Positions 1-11,170 of a stretch of DNA of 64,000 nucleotides are shown in pieces. Location: assembly GCA_963932145.1 (NCBI GenBank), contig OZ010586.1:75039087-75103086 (forward strand), read 5' to 3'. This DNA is from Acanthosepion lycidas (taxonomy: Eukaryota > Mollusca > Cephalopoda > Sepiida > Sepiidae). How positions within the stretch are numbered: the stretch's first letter is position 1; each line of letters begins with the position of its first letter. The translations under genes were made by a program, and so were the position numbers. The notes beneath the pieces were generated by a model that saw nothing but the letters and a program-made list of their open reading frames with translations, had not been told where the DNA came from and did not search any database.

Positions 1-887
1 GTCAACAAAAGAAATTAACTATAATAACATTTCCATGCCAGAAAAACCTTTTAAACCAGAGATCGGAAACTATGTGCCGTTGTATTCATACTAAAAAATT
101 CCTTTTGGATTTATTTGATGTTGGATAAAAAGAACGTATGTATATTTTATTTAATCCCCTACTGATATATTACCAATTCACTTGATTTTCCCCTCATCCT
201 CCTCCTCACCTTCTACCATACCTCACGTCGTGTGCTTACTTCTTCTTTTTTTTAACTATAACGTTCATAAATTTTTGTTTTTTAAAAAATAAAGCGTTAG
301 GAAATCAATTGACCGAAATCGACTGAAGATAAGAAACGGTTGAAACTAAGGTAGCGGAATCGGCTGATTTTCTAATTTTATATACTTAAAAGCACTACAT
401 GTCAAATATTTCTCTTTTTATGTGTATTGAGGACTTTTCTAATACTACTGTTTCCTGATCTAATTCAACTCTGACCACTAACTTCTTATATATATATGTG
501 TGTGTGTGTGTTTGCCTATATGCATGCATGTATGTATGTATGTATTAAAAACTAGATGTGGTACTTTTCATAAAATCGAAGTAGAACTAATGTACGAGAT
601 AATATTATATATAAACACGACATCTAACGACGCGTGAAGACGTGACATTCGAAAACCAACAAAGGCAACGCGCAGCCCACAACAAATCTTTTGTCGGGGT
701 TTATGAAGACAAAAAGCAATCAGAAGAAACTGGAGAATTTATGTTCGAACTCTGCCCATAAAGTAGGAAATGGTCTGAACTAAAGAAAAATAGACTAAAA
801 AATACATAAGCAAAGTACTTTTGTCAGATTTGAAAAACGTGCAAAAATGAGAAATATATTTGTGTGTTGGTGGACAAAATTACTTAC
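1..887 (-). other. Start of intron 2 of the SLC7-like gene (runs off the left edge)
   Basis: On the minus strand a donor (gtaagt) follows exon 2 at 887-882, and no third exon of the transporter can be read down to position 1. Apart from a short microsatellite near 490-545, I see no feature here. Confidence 0.6.
486..545. repeat. Compound microsatellite (TA, TG, CATG/TATG)
   Basis: A run of TA, then TG, then alternating catg and tatg units, uninterrupted except for one short linker. Confidence 0.85.
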
Positions 888-1112
888 ATAAGGCGGCGGT
901 TGCAATGGACCTTTTCCCTTCTCTTGGTATCCAGGCAGGGCAATCTAAGAAAGCTGGCCTCAAAATGTATTCTGCAGTGGCTAAGGCAGCTATACTAAGG
1001 CCCATCGGCAAGATGAGAAGGCACTGCGCCCACAAAAACATAAATCCTACCCGGTCTCCATAACTTTCTTTCACATAAACATAATGGCCACCGGAACTCT
1101 TTACACGAACGC
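888..1112 (-). CDS. SLC7-type amino acid transporter, coding exon 2
   Basis: Second coding exon of an APC-superfamily amino acid transporter of the SLC7 light-chain type (plasma-membrane exchangers that usually pair with a type II SLC3 glycoprotein). The minus strand reads GVRVKSSGGHYVYVKESYG followed by the third membrane helix (around FLWAQCLLILPM) and the AEYILRP...CP segment typical of the family. SSGGHY corresponds to the SGG(D/E)Y motif after TM2. It is bounded by an acceptor (cttcag, 1118-1113) and a donor (gtaagt, 887-882); both junctions are phase 1 and the length (225 nt) keeps the frame. Joining it to exon 1 gives AELG-VRVKSSGG, as expected. It looks closest to b(0,+)AT/LAT-like members, but the subfamily cannot be fixed from two exons. 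No lesion is seen. Confidence 0.9.
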
Positions 1113-1314
1113 CTGAAGAAGAAGATGAAAAAAAAGAAGAAAATAATAATAATGAAAGATTTCTTAAATTTTATGACTCCAGGTTTACAGTTTCAGTCTT
1201 TTTAGATAATTTTATTGGTTCGTTTTTACGGTTTATCAACCCTTTGCAGGTTATTTAATGCCAGAAACCTTTTTAGACTGTAAGAATGTTTTGTGAGATA
1301 ATAATGGTTTAGTG

Positions 1315-1465
1315 ATACAAGTCTTACTAATTAACCCATAGCAAGGGGAGAAGCGATGGATTCATACCTTTCCTCAGGATATTTTACGCGTATATGAATA
1401 CAACTGGAATTGGAACTCGGCTCTTCGATTAACAATTCCGAGGCATTATCGATTATACGAGTTGG
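1315..1465 (-). repeat. SINE-A copy (tRNA-derived), antisense
   Basis: The reverse complement shows a tRNA-like head with a B-box-like stretch (gagccgagttccaattcc). It is followed by the family signature gaaaggtatgaatcc, then ctccccttgc and gggttaat. The same body is seen at 1990, 14160, 41990, 58330 and 61555. Confidence 0.55.
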
Positions 1466-1806
1466 GTATCCAAGATTGCGGCCCTTGGTAAGCTGTCACC
1501 CATGTAGGTACTAACCAGGCTCGACATACGGGAAACGGTGTCTCAATGTGATGTAGCCGTAAACCAGATTAGTTTTTATAGTACAAATTAACGCACAAAC
1601 AATTGCCACCGAAGCGGTTATTTTTATACATGTTGTTTCTCTCGAAAGCAAAGTTTGAAAAGGCAGGTAAAGTAATGCTAGCGAGTTACTCTGATTGGCG
1701 ATTATTACTGAGTAATGCGTTAGACAAGGCAGTAAAGGAAAGTGCAAAGGATCTTCAATTTTAAGAATAAAAATATATGGTCAATAGAGACAGCCCAAAA
1801 TGCAAG

Positions 1807-1990
1807 CTACGAATTCGTCATCATCATCAGTCTCATGACGGTTACAATCACCGGGGGCACATGAGGGCAACAGGAAAAAACTTTGATTCTTCTGCCTCGT
1901 GATCCTTCTAGTAGATCTTCAGACAGCTCGGCGGCGCCCATGGCTTCTCCAAGCTCTTGATCGACAGCCGAGGACCATGGACTATTGTGT
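1807..1990 (-). other. Possible LINE 3' tail with gatgat repeat
   Basis: On the minus strand a short open frame (SAVDQELGEAMGAAELSEDL) runs into a (gat)n-rich end abutting the next SINE. Many LINEs end in such simple repeats. I do not recognise the protein, so the assignment is weak. Confidence 0.2.
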
Positions 1991-2210
1991 TGGTCCATAC
2001 CCTAGGCTCTCAGATTTTGAATTTAGAGTTGTCTTTCTCTTAGACCGATTACCCCCCAAAGTTGTAGAACCCAGTCTTTTCTGCTATTAACCAATATCTG
2101 GGTAGGGGAGAAGTGGTGGATTCATACCATTCCTCAGGGTAATGGAATTCGAACCCGGCTCTACGGTTACTCATTCCGAGTCACTATCAATTATTCCACC
2201 GTGTCTCCAC
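1990..2210 (-). repeat. SINE-A copy (tRNA-derived), antisense, near full length
   Basis: The reverse complement begins with an A-box-like ggtggaataattgatag and a B-box gggttcgaattcc. It continues through tatgaatccaccacttctcc, a gatattggttaatagcag block, and ends with a ggtctaagagaaagac tail. This is the best copy of the family in the window. Confidence 0.65.
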
Positions 2211-2219
2211 ACGCTACGT

Positions 2220-2797
2220 ATTAGAGACGTCAACATCAAGCACGTACAGAAATTTAGCTGTCTGGAAAGTGTTTTAACAAAAGGCGGAAAATACGACACA
2301 GAAATACGAAGGTTCGTTGGAATAACGAATCATCTCTCCTAAAAGCTAAACAAAATATTAAGAAACAGGAAAATTTCGTTAGAAACAAAGAATGCTGAAC
2401 TGATATGTAATATCAATCCTTCTATATGGCAGTGAATGCTGGACAATTCTCTCACAGATGAAAAGGGGACTTAAGGCAACAGAGATGTGATTTTACAGAA
2501 GTTTGCTGATAATCACATGGATGGATCATGTAAGCAACGAGGAAGTTTCAAGGGAAATGGAAGCAAAAAGGACAGGTGAAATTTCTAGGATACATAATGA
2601 GGAAAGAGTGCTTGAAAAATGTTGAAGAAAGCCATAGTAAACAGCGAGCAACCTACCTAACAAGCTTGTGTAAAGAAATGTTAAACCATGGACTGGGAAC
2701 AATAGTAAAAGGACAAACATTGCTAAGAGATACGAAAGATGCGAAACTGTGGAGAGCCATGTTTGCCCATATTTTGAATGGACACGGCACATGAAAG
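2220..2797 (+). pseudogene. LINE-B reverse transcriptase, 3' end, decayed
   Basis: 5'-truncated, frameshifted copy of the C-terminal half of an endonuclease/reverse-transcriptase LINE. Readable blocks in order are RDVNIKHVQKFSCL, DTEIRR, ILRNRKISLETK, a copy of the LLYGSECWT block in another frame, VKFLGYIMRKECLKN, and the end LWRAMFAHILNGHGT followed by a stop. Known proteins of the group read KFLGHIMRKEGLENL...GKRSRGRQR before a terminal GHGT. It lies in the SLC7 intron, opposite to the gene. It has stop codons throughout and is not functional. Confidence 0.8.
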
Positions 2798-2874
2798 TGT
2801 GTTCGATCCTCACTATGTGACTTATTCGTGAGTCCTGCTGCTAAAACTAAGAAAAGCTTAGTATTTTGGGGGAC

Positions 2875-2970
2875 TATGTCGGTTAGTGGGTTAAGTTTGA
2901 TTGACCATTGCTCGTAAGTTCGATCCTCACTAGGTGTCCCATACATGTAACCTTGTATTAAACTTTAACA
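2875..2970 (+). repeat. SINE-B copy (tRNA-derived)
   Basis: Has an A-box-like segment, a B-box gttcgatcctcactaggtg, and the family tail cccatacatgtaaccttgta. An older partial copy lies directly upstream (gtgttcgatcctcactatgtg near 2800). Confidence 0.55.
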
Positions 2971-3314
2971 AATAACTAGTCCATATTCCAGGGGTCTATT
3001 TTCCCCACTTCATGGGGGAGGGTTAGAGTTAATCCCTGCAACAACAGTCGTTCTAAAAAGAGGATGTATGAAGAGGTTGGACTATTTTTTTGACCTGGTC
3101 CTATATTTGCTTGGAATTGTAACTTTACACCCGGTCTTGTATTACATTATGTTCGAGTGGATGTGCAGTTAAATACATTAAACGCTCAGACAAATGTCAC
3201 AGGAGCAGTTAATTCAGTTTTATAGGATAAGATATTCCCATCTGAAGCAAAATTGGGTTGGGAGGATAACTCTTTGTGGTGCAATGATTAGTAAAACAGT
3301 CTTTAAGCTAATCA

Positions 3315-3830
3315 TTTCACCCCAAGCGAAGCGGTAAAGACACTAAGGCAAAACTGGTTACTGAGTGTGAAAGAATAAGAAAAAAGTGAAACATTATTAA
3401 CAAGCGGGAACAATAAAAAAAATCAAAAAAAAAAAAAATCAAGAAGATAATATAATGATTGATATTGCTTTTAAATTTTTGAAGATCAAATTTGGCTAGA
3501 AAGAATGGAGCCGGAAGAGAGTTCCACAAGCGAGAGGTGCGATAGAAGAAACTGTTAGCATAGAACTTAAGGTTACATTTAGCCAATTCAACTATAATAT
3601 GATGAGACCTTGCCGCCATTCTAGTACCGCGCTTAAATCCAAAATGTCGAAGTACCGTAGCGGAAAGTTCATCAAAACAATTACCATGAAAGTATATACA
3701 GAAAAGGCACAGAAAAGCTAAATTACGGCGATGGGAAAGTGACTGAAGCTGAGATGCCAGGTCAGGACCAATAATATTGTGGATTCTTCTTTGGATTTTA
3801 TCAAGAACAATCATTATAACGTAGAGCGTT
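3315..3830 (-). pseudogene. CR1/jockey-like LINE, C-terminal fragment
   Basis: Minus-strand frame of about 165 codons beginning LDKIQRRIHNIIGPDLASQL, then SLSHRRNLAFLCLFCIY, a CNLKFYANSFFYRTSRLWNSLP block, and LQKFKSNINHY. The LDKIQRRA...RLWNSLP arrangement is the C-terminal tail of CR1/jockey-clade reverse transcriptase proteins. It is 5'-truncated and lacks the RT core. It is the best reading copy of a group found about twelve times in the window. Confidence 0.8.
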
Positions 3831-3944
3831 TATCTTCCCTAGTTACCCCTAGTCGTGTTTATTAATACAAAATTTTTGGTCGTGTTAATTACCACCTAAT
3901 AACTCTTAATGCACATCCGTTAAGCTTCCAGGCGAATACTTGTA

Positions 3945-4045
3945 AAGTAATGGTCGAGCAGATCATTACTACTGTTTAGCAGGTTCGCACCTCACTAGAT
4001 GTCCTAGAATTGTGTTACATCAAGATAAACTTAGGAAATATCTAT
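3945..4045 (+). repeat. SINE-B copy, degraded
   Basis: Recognised by the B-box region ggttcgcacctcactagatg followed by tcctagaattgtgttacatc, matching the SINE-B tail. Confidence 0.4.
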
Positions 4046-5019
4046 AAATAAAACCTCTCCTAGTTATCGTAGAATAATCTTTAGAGAAAAATAATATGTT
4101 AAACGGTATTTTGTCATATGACCTTTCAGACAGTATTTAATAAAATGATATTTTTTTTATGTGAGAAGTCCTTTCAAACGTATGCGATCATGGCACTCCA
4201 TGGTTTCCTATATTTTGGTGAAAATAATTTGTAGGGTGATAGTAAAATTATTGTTTTTGTTTTTTTTTTAATCCGGGATGCTAAAAACAAACACAAAACA
4301 ACAAAGAATAAACACATACCGGTTGATGTAGCCTTTAATTTTCACATATGTCGGGTTAAGTGAAAAAAACAGTTTGTTAGAAATGATATTTAAAGAAAAT
4401 CCTTGAAATATCTAAAAAAAAATATGACAAATTTTATTTTAAAAAGTAATAAATTATTGAAGTATTTTTTAGCAGTTTCTGTAAAAATTAAATTGGTTAC
4501 TTCAAATTCGCAAAGCTGAGGTGGCTCACGGGGAATTAACTCCTTAATGCCCACCCTAAAATCTAGTATTAATGATAAAAAACATAAAATAACAATCCAG
4601 TATTAAATCTAGATATGTTAAAAAAAAAAAAAAAAAAATAGCATTAATTATAGTTTTATAAATAAACGGTATTATTGGTTTATCTCGCGCTAATTATAGG
4701 TTTTTAGAACACATTAATTAACATAATCTCCATAAATGGTGTAGTGTACATTAATGGGCTAATATTTTAAAAAGACAAGGAACTATATCTGCAAAACTGA
4801 CATTTTTGAACAAATGAGAAAGGATTTCTTTCAAAATGAAGTATTTGCTTAATGCTTAAGATTCTTGCATTTTTTGAGAAAAAAAATTTCTAATAATTTT
4901 TTTAACATCATTATTCGGTTATCAAAGTAATTCTCTGATTCTATGGCTTTACACCATTTCCAATTCAAGTATGTATTCTCGTGTAAAAAGAATGATTCTA
5001 GTTTTTGATTCGATGAAGG

Positions 5020-5094
5020 AAATGTCTGTACAGCTAAAGGAGAGGAAATTGTAGAGAGCCATGATTGCCTAATTCCTGAAAGGACACGGCACAT
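5020..5094 (+). pseudogene. LINE-B extreme 3' end
   Basis: About 75 bp that read KL(stop)RAMIA(stop)FLKGHGT(stop), the last residues of the LINE-B protein with two internal stops. It ends 60 bp from the donor of SLC7 exon 1. Confidence 0.65.
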
Positions 5095-5154
5095 AGAAGA
5101 TTTCCCTTTCTACTCCACTCTTTCTTTATACAAAGAAAAAAAAGTTTCACTTAC

Positions 5155-5374
5155 CCAATTCGGCGAAACACAAAGCGCCTGTGTAGCTGAGTAATCCACA
5201 TAAGATCCATAAGAGAAAAGCAACACCAAAAGAGCCTCCAGCGCCTTTCAGAAGAGATTGAGGACTAATGAAGATACCGACACCAATTATGGAGCCCGCA
5301 ACATATGAGATTGAACTCAATAAACCAAGGTCTTTCTTTAATCTCAATTCGTCACTTTGTTTCTTTATGAGCAT
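5155..5374 (-). CDS. SLC7-type amino acid transporter, coding exon 1
   Basis: First coding exon of the transporter continued at 888-1112. From ATG at 5374 it reads MLIKKQSDELRLKKDLGLLS, a charged cytoplasmic N-terminus, then TM1 with the family motif GSIIGVGIFISP (the unwound substrate-binding segment of APC transporters) and TM2 ending GALCFAELG. The donor (gtaagt at 5154-5149) splits the final Gly codon in phase 1, matching exon 2. The ATG was chosen because an in-frame TAA lies about 11 codons upstream with no other ATG between. A GTG seven codons further up keeps the frame but is an unlikely start in an animal. A further 5' non-coding exon cannot be excluded. Confidence 0.9.
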
Positions 5375-5610
5375 TTTTTTAAATTCTCTTTTCACTTTCG
5401 TTTAATATTTGTAACTTTTCTTTCTTAACATTAATCTTTTTTTTTCTTCTCTTTTCTTTTTTAATGTTGTTTCATTTTTACTTAGAGATGATTTAAGGCA
5501 CCGGAATGAAGAATAAATGATAAAAACGTTTCGAAATCTGTGAAGAAAACGAAAACAAAATCATAAATATAAAACACTATGAAATGAATGTCTATAAAAG
5601 AAGGAAAACT
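5375..5610 (-). promoter_or_regulatory. 5' UTR / promoter-side region of the SLC7-like gene
   Basis: AT-rich stretch immediately upstream of the chosen ATG. It contains the in-frame stop that limits the N-terminus. I see no unambiguous TATA box or initiator, so the role is assigned from position only. Confidence 0.3.
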
Positions 5611-5619
5611 GAGCTCTTC

Positions 5620-5735
5620 TACGTGGCGTAATGGTTAACAAGCCTGTCTTGTCTAGATCAATTACAATTGACTAGCGAGTTTGATGCTCACTGAGAGCTC
5701 CATATTTGCAGCCTAAGTTCACATATGATTTCAGT
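5620..5735 (+). repeat. SINE-B copy (tRNA-derived), good head
   Basis: Reads tggcgtaatggttaacaagc (A box region), an internal duplication around tctagatcaattac, then gcgagtttgatgctcactga (B box) and the tail ctccatatttgcagcct. Confidence 0.6.
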
Positions 5736-6097
5736 GATTTACTAAACCCCTTGTGGCTTTAGTAAATGGCTAAAAGAAAAGGAAACGAGCATTACTGAAG
5801 GCAAGCAGTTTGACCTTTGCTTTTACACGACTTTAAACGTAGAAAGCTTTATAATAATCATACAAAGGTGGATCACATGGTTAGTCATCTGAAAAAGATA
5901 AATAATACTAAACAATACTAAAAAAAAACTATGAAATATAGACGAAAAACTTAATTTAATTTTACCGTACCTTTACGGAGGAGAATTGATGGCGGAAATG
6001 GAATGTGATGAGGAAGGGGAGAGATGTTATTCTATAGAACAAAGTTCTCTTGCATAAAAAAAAAAACCCCAAAAACATTAGATAACTTGTCGGGGGG

Positions 6098-6185
6098 GGT
6101 CTTCTCTTTAAGAATAGTACAGATCGTTGATTTGGCCATACCAGACTGAGTAGCAAGATCAGAGAAACGAACACCATATCTTACA
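6098..6185 (-). pseudogene. pogo/Tigger transposase, N-terminal HTH remnant
   Basis: Minus strand reads VRYGVRFSDLATQSGMAKST then ICTILK, the CENP-B/pogo-type psq helix-turn-helix (compare ...DLAxxFGMxKSTICTILK). Only about 30 residues are clear; downstream the frame is lost. Confidence 0.6.
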
Positions 6186-6469
6186 CGATAAAAAAGAAAA
6201 AAATAATATTTAAACTATTCGCACTTGAAAAAGCTCAAAATTAGTGCTTTGCCAATTGGTATGTGCTGTATGAAAAGCTTATTTAGGGATCCAGTGAAAA
6301 TGTAACATAGGATTAGTAATAAATTGAATACAGTAATTCCCAGTCCCATTTACAACTTAATAATAATAGTATGGAATTCGTGCTCGCCTCGTTGATAATG
6401 AGCCTATATTTGTATGTCTATGTGTTAGTTGCAAGTACTTAAAAGAATATCATATTTCGTTTTTGAATG

Positions 6470-6815
6470 TTGCTTCTGTGCCTTTTCTATAAATGCTTTT
6501 ATTGTAAAAGAGCTCTTCTCCATGGTTTCTAGACAATTTTAAAAAATTTAAGTGCAGTACCAGACTGTGGCCGAGATCTCATCAATTTACAGTTGAGCTA
6601 GCTAGATGTAACCGTAAATTCTATGCTAAGAGTTTTTCTCGCTTGTGGAACTCCCTTTCGGCTCCATGCTTTCCAGCCAACTTTAAAATGCAATGTCAAT
6701 CGCTACCTACTGTCCTCTTAATTACTCTTTTCTCTTCTCTCTCATTATTAATGTTTCTGTTCCTAATTATGTGTCTTAGTGGCTTTTCTATCTTGCATGT
6801 GGTGAAACAGATTAA
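6470..6815 (+). pseudogene. CR1/jockey-like LINE, 3' fragment
   Basis: Same C-terminal block as 3315-3830 in plus orientation: tctcatcaatttacagttga, cttgtggaactccctttcgg (encoding LWNSLSAP), and the 3' untranslated tail gtgtcttagtggcttttcta. Frameshifts and stops are present. Confidence 0.65.
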
Positions 6816-7014
6816 AAAAAGGAAAGGGAATTTTTGCAAAAAAAAAAAAAATTAAAAGCGAAAAAAGGATAACTTGGAAATGAGTGAAAAGAAAAGATGC
6901 TTAATTAATGATAGGTACATTGCACGTATCCTTGTTAATCAGACAGAAAATTATTACAGCTCCACCTCTTTCTCTCACTTGCCGTATTCACTGGATATTT
7001 CACTTCTCCCCGAT

Positions 7015-7090
7015 TCCCGGGAGTGGGTTTAATTCTCACTAGGTGCCCTACATATGTGGCTTTATACCGTACTAAGTTAAAATTCGAGCG
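7015..7090 (+). repeat. SINE-B copy, 3' part
   Basis: B-box-like gtttaattctcactaggtg followed by ccctacatatgtggctttat; the head is not clear. Confidence 0.4.
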
Positions 7091-7721
7091 CATTATCTTG
7101 GAGTAATTACTAATTTAGTGAATTTGATCCTCTGGAGTTGCGCTACACACATGCCCTTGTGCCCGACAAAATCGAGGAATTATCAAGATCTGACTTTTCC
7201 GCCGTGCAGCAATGGTCCATAAGCCAACTTTGCAGAATATTACTTTTTTCGTAAATTTGATTTCGGGGCCCATTATTGCGACCTTGTGTCTAACTAGTTA
7301 ATCTTAGTAAATGTAAGCAAAAAAGAAAGTTCGACTTCGGTGTTTAAAGTTTTTGAAAGGTTGCATCCGTGACTAAAAATGGAAAAATTGAATTCGTTTC
7401 AGCAATAACACGAAGGTCAGTGATTTTTTTTTTTTTTTTTTTTTAATCAAGTGGATTTTTATGTAGACTTTACTTTCGACCTTTTTTTGTTAAAAGACTA
7501 AAAGTGGAGAGAATATATGAAACGGGCGAGTCGATAATAGTGAATACATTTTGACAAAATCTTTGGGTGGAAAAAATTAAATAGAAAAAAAACCCAGAAA
7601 AAAAGTCCCACAGTTTCAGGCGGTGATGAAAGCATTAAATGCTTCCGCCCATTCGCTAACTTCCTTTCTGTTTTTAATCACACTTCTAGTCTAGCATCGA
7701 TAGCAACACGTAATACCTTAT

Positions 7722-7790
7722 ACTCTGTGTGTGTACGCGCGCCTGTGTGTGTGTATACTCACACACTCGACAACACACACATACACACAA
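7722..7790. repeat. (GT)n/(CA)n microsatellite
   Basis: Short GT runs with cgcg interruptions, followed by CA runs, a small inverted dinucleotide cluster. Confidence 0.7.
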
Positions 7791-7799
7791 TGGAGAATG

Positions 7800-7910
7800 A
7801 TAGGGTATCTGGCGTAGAGTGCTGGTTAGTAAGCTAGTCTAAGCTAGTCGAGTGAGTTCAATCCTTAGAGAATGTCGCGTTCTTGTAGTCCTGTATCAAA
7901 CTGAGTTGAT
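7800..7910 (+). repeat. SINE-B copy
   Basis: Reads tggcgtagagtgctggttag (A box region), gagtgagttcaatccttaga (B box) and a tail cttgtagtcctgtatcaaac, with a small duplication of aagctagtc. Confidence 0.5.
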
Positions 7911-9235
7911 TCGTTTTTACATGCCAGTACTTGCATTATTTAATGTTGGATGTTGTATAGGGCACATAGTGAAGATCAAACTCAATCCTTTAGTAACGAT
8001 CAAACAGACTTGCCTCACTAAACATTACGTTATAGTTGCATGGAGCTTAGGGGTTAAAATGAATACTTGATTTACCCATGCCATAAAGATTAATGAAGGA
8101 TGATAACAACGAGGAAACACACAGGTAATTTTAACAAAACACGTCAAAGGATTTATTCAGGAATTTAAACGCTTGAAGTAGTGTCAGTAACTCGTTTCAG
8201 GAAAATAAATCAGAATTCTTAAAGTCCGTAGTTTCAACATATTGTCATAAAGAGGAAATGTTCATACAACAGATTAAACGATCTAACACAAAATAACATT
8301 AAAAAATGTTTAAGACAAAGGTAAGTGAGTTTGTTACTCACCGAAGGGATATATGGTTTGCATATGTTCAAAAGTTGACTGAAGAGAAATAGTTTGAAAT
8401 ACTTAGTTTTCTTGGATTTTTAAGAGAATATTCTTTGAAGTGCTATGTGCTGGTTATAGGCCGACAATATAGAAGACGAGTAAATCTACAGTGCCGATTA
8501 ATTCAACGGTGGTCGTGAGGAACTGAACCGAAACCTTTCACGTGACTTCAGACACACTCCTCTGTTTAATTTAATTGTTTTCCTCATTTTATAGGAGAAA
8601 GAAATTCTTTTCTTTTTCTTCTCGGCTCACCGGTCAATATCTGTGAAGGCAAGGTTTTAATTGGCCCAAAGAAAATTTCACATAGGCTCACGAATTCCTT
8701 TCCTTCTTCCTCAGTCCTCCGAATTTGACGGGAGTGGCTAAAGGGAGTTATTATCATTTCGCCTTCACTACAACCTCAAGTTGGGCATAAGTCAAAATTG
8801 TGCGTGTGTATACCACTAGTCAGTCCCGATAGACCATGGATCTGGGCCTGGGGAGTTTTAAAATAATTCTGCTTGTGCTAATAGCGCAACGTCTGTTTTC
8901 CCATTTGCAGTTGAGGGGACGCTCCAAGCCGCAAGGCTTTATGAAAGGCTGGCAGTTGCCCATGCAGTACGTCTCCCTTCTACACGCTACCGACTTTGTC
9001 CAAGGAAAGAGAAAATACCGAGAGTGCTTGACACTAGTGCCATCGCAAGAACTGTCAAAATGACCTTGGATTTTACGTTAAATTGCTTTTTGGATACGGG
9101 CTCCAACTTTTATAATCAGATTTTTCTCCCAAGGTCTTCAAAATGAGTAGTGGATCGCAAGGTAGTTTAAAATCAAAGTTTTCCCTCTATTAAATGGACT
9201 ACCTTTCAAAAATGGCGAGTTCCATCTACCCTTAG
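7911..9235. other. Unassigned AT-rich stretch with one unrecognised ORF
   Basis: No family is recognised. An ORF at 8836-9063 (+, 75 aa, MDLGLGSFKIILLVLIAQRL at its N-terminus) lies in a locally GC-richer block. It has no splice context or motif I know and is more likely part of a repeat than a gene. Confidence 0.3.
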
Positions 9236-9239
9236 TAGT

Positions 9240-9345
9240 GATTTTTTTCTCATATTCTCTATCACACAGTAATCCCCTTGCCTCTTAGTGGCTTTATTGC
9301 CTTGCTTGGGGTGAAATGATATATATAAGAGTAAATAAATAGGAT
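9240..9345 (+). pseudogene. CR1/jockey-like LINE, 3' UTR tail only
   Basis: Matches the shared 3' tail of the group (cttagtggctttattgcctt then gcttggggtgaaatgat). No coding part remains. Confidence 0.5.
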
Positions 9346-9678
9346 AAAATGTTCAGACTTATCTCTCTGATTCAGTAGATAGATAGATAGATAAGAACTT
9401 ATTATATATGATTAGTGAACTCGACAAATAATGACCAAGAAAAAATATTTTACTTAAGCAAGCATGACTCTCGACAGCTTCCTTTTCCTTTGATATCTGT
9501 AAACTGTGCATTGTTATGGCTGCTCTTGGGAAATATAGTAGAATAGTTTTCTGTTTTTTCTATCAGATTGCACATATTGCTCGAATCCGTAGCCCAATAG
9601 ATGTACTACATACAATATTTAATAAATAAAAATAAAATATATCATTCATACGGTATCTTGAGGTGTATATTTAATTTT

Positions 9679-9680
<2 letters not shown>

Positions 9681-9750
<70 letters not shown>

Positions 9751-9752
9751 CA
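9681..9752. repeat. (AC)n(AT)n microsatellite
   Basis: About 28 AC units followed directly by AT units. Confidence 0.95.
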
Positions 9753-10197
9753 TTTAAGAGAGACACTGATTCGAGTGGGGCAATTATATTTGCAATGATA
9801 TTGTTTATCCTTTACAAAATCAAAACAATATATTTTTAAACAAGAGAGACGTGACGTGACCTTTTTTCCCCCAAGACATATGAACTTTTGAAAATGTATT
9901 ATGATTCCTAAACACATGTGACCGATGCTCACAACGGACACATTCATTGAGAAATAGATTGCAGCCAAAACCGATAATGGGAATATTCCGTGAAATGTAT
10001 TTTTAAAAATCACTTAACATTGGAAAGATATTAGGCCAAATAAAATAAAATTGTTTTTTGAGAAAAGTGAAGTTTTGGGAAATACGAACAGCTGAACTAT
10101 TACAGGAGCAGCTGAAAAAAGAAAAAAAGTTGCGATTGATAACAAGGAAAAGAGACAAAACTGAACCGGAAACGGTTCCAGTTTGTTTAATTGCAGT

Positions 10198-10275
10198 ATA
10201 TACTATAACCATTGTACGAGTGGGTGAGAGTCAAGTTCAAATTCCAATTGGTTTCGGTTTATTCACTTACGCGTA
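10198..10275 (+). repeat. SINE-A-like tRNA head
   Basis: Reads acgagtgggtgagagtcaag then ttcaaattccaattggtt, a B-box-like region as in other SINE-A copies; truncated. Confidence 0.35.
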
Positions 10276-10446
10276 AATACCAACAAAACCAAAAAAAAAA
10301 AAAAAAATTGTTAACCTTTTTATGGCCGTCATCATATCAGCCTGTTGTCTGATAATTTAACAACCGAAATGAAAAATAATGTAGATAATTTAATAGTTGT
10401 AAAAGTTAAAAATAATAAGTAGGTTTGTGTCGGAATTTCTGAGATT

Positions 10447-10448
<2 letters not shown>

Positions 10449-10535
<87 letters not shown>
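10449..10535. repeat. (TA)n microsatellite
   Basis: Uninterrupted TA tract of about 86 bp. Confidence 0.97.
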
Positions 10536-10537
<2 letters not shown>

Positions 10538-10599
10538 ACGCGAGTCGAATGTTCTCGATCTGCTGTCCATATCTAAGGACATCACGTCATTTCTTTTTC

Positions 10600-10695
10600 A
10601 GTACTGCTAATTATTACTCGCACTGCTTCCGCTTAAACTTTTAACTACTCAGTCCAGGAATTGAACTCACAATCAGTTTTACGGCCATATCACGT
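10600..10695 (-). repeat. tRNA-like SINE head, antisense
   Basis: The reverse complement reads tgatatggccgtaaaactga and then tgagttcaattcctgg, spaced like A and B boxes. It abuts a plus-strand SINE-A head. Confidence 0.35.
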
Positions 10696-10795
10696 TGTAA
10701 CACCAGTTTAATCGGAGAGCCGAGTTCCAATTCCAGTCGGATTGGTTATGTTATATTCACATACGCGAAATTCACTTGGGGAGAGTGTTCAGCAC
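10696..10795 (+). repeat. SINE-A copy, 5' part
   Basis: Reads aatcggagagccgagttcca then attccagtcgg, the same B-box region as at 58370. Confidence 0.5.
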
Positions 10796-11170
10796 CATTA
10801 TTCGAATAAGCTTCTCTCTTGAATAAGAGCTCCCACACCATCAAGAAGTAATTTTTAAATAAGCCTCCACCAGTATTTTATTTTTAATTTCAAGCAAGCG
10901 ATCCCCACCACCAAAAAAAATTTGCTTACAACAACATACAAGGGGACGGAAAAAATTAAAAAAAAAAAAACACGATTTCATTTAGGTCTGACTATTTAAA
11001 GAATAAAATTATTTTTATTTTCTTACGGTTTATCAACACTTTGTGGATTATGCATCGACAATTGTTTGAAAATAACAACGATCTTTACAGATACGAGAAC
11101 AATCTACCAGAGTAGATAAAAAAAAGATTCAGTTCGAAATTTCCTAAAGGTTATCTTAAGCGACAAACAC

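Larger units (their letters stand above)
1113..5154 (-). other. Intron 1 of the SLC7-like gene
   Basis: A 4 kb GT-AG phase-1 intron between exons 1 and 2. It holds two copies of SINE-A, two of SINE-B, two LINE-B fragments and one CR1-like fragment. The parts between these (about 1113-1314, 2990-3310, 4050-5015) are AT-rich with no recognised content. Confidence 0.8.

Noticed and set aside
860-1063. Plus-strand ORF of 67 codons over SLC7 exon 2
   Set aside because: It is the antisense shadow of the minus-strand exon, which has splice sites and family motifs.
5620-5735. Functional tRNA gene
   Set aside because: Has A- and B-box-like words but an internal duplication, no acceptor-stem pairing, and a tail shared with other dispersed copies; it is a SINE head.
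10441-10560. Long (TA)n tracts as possible replication origins or cruciform regulators
   Set aside because: Such tracts occur all over the window with no consistent neighbours apart from the fold-back modules; no separate function is supported.
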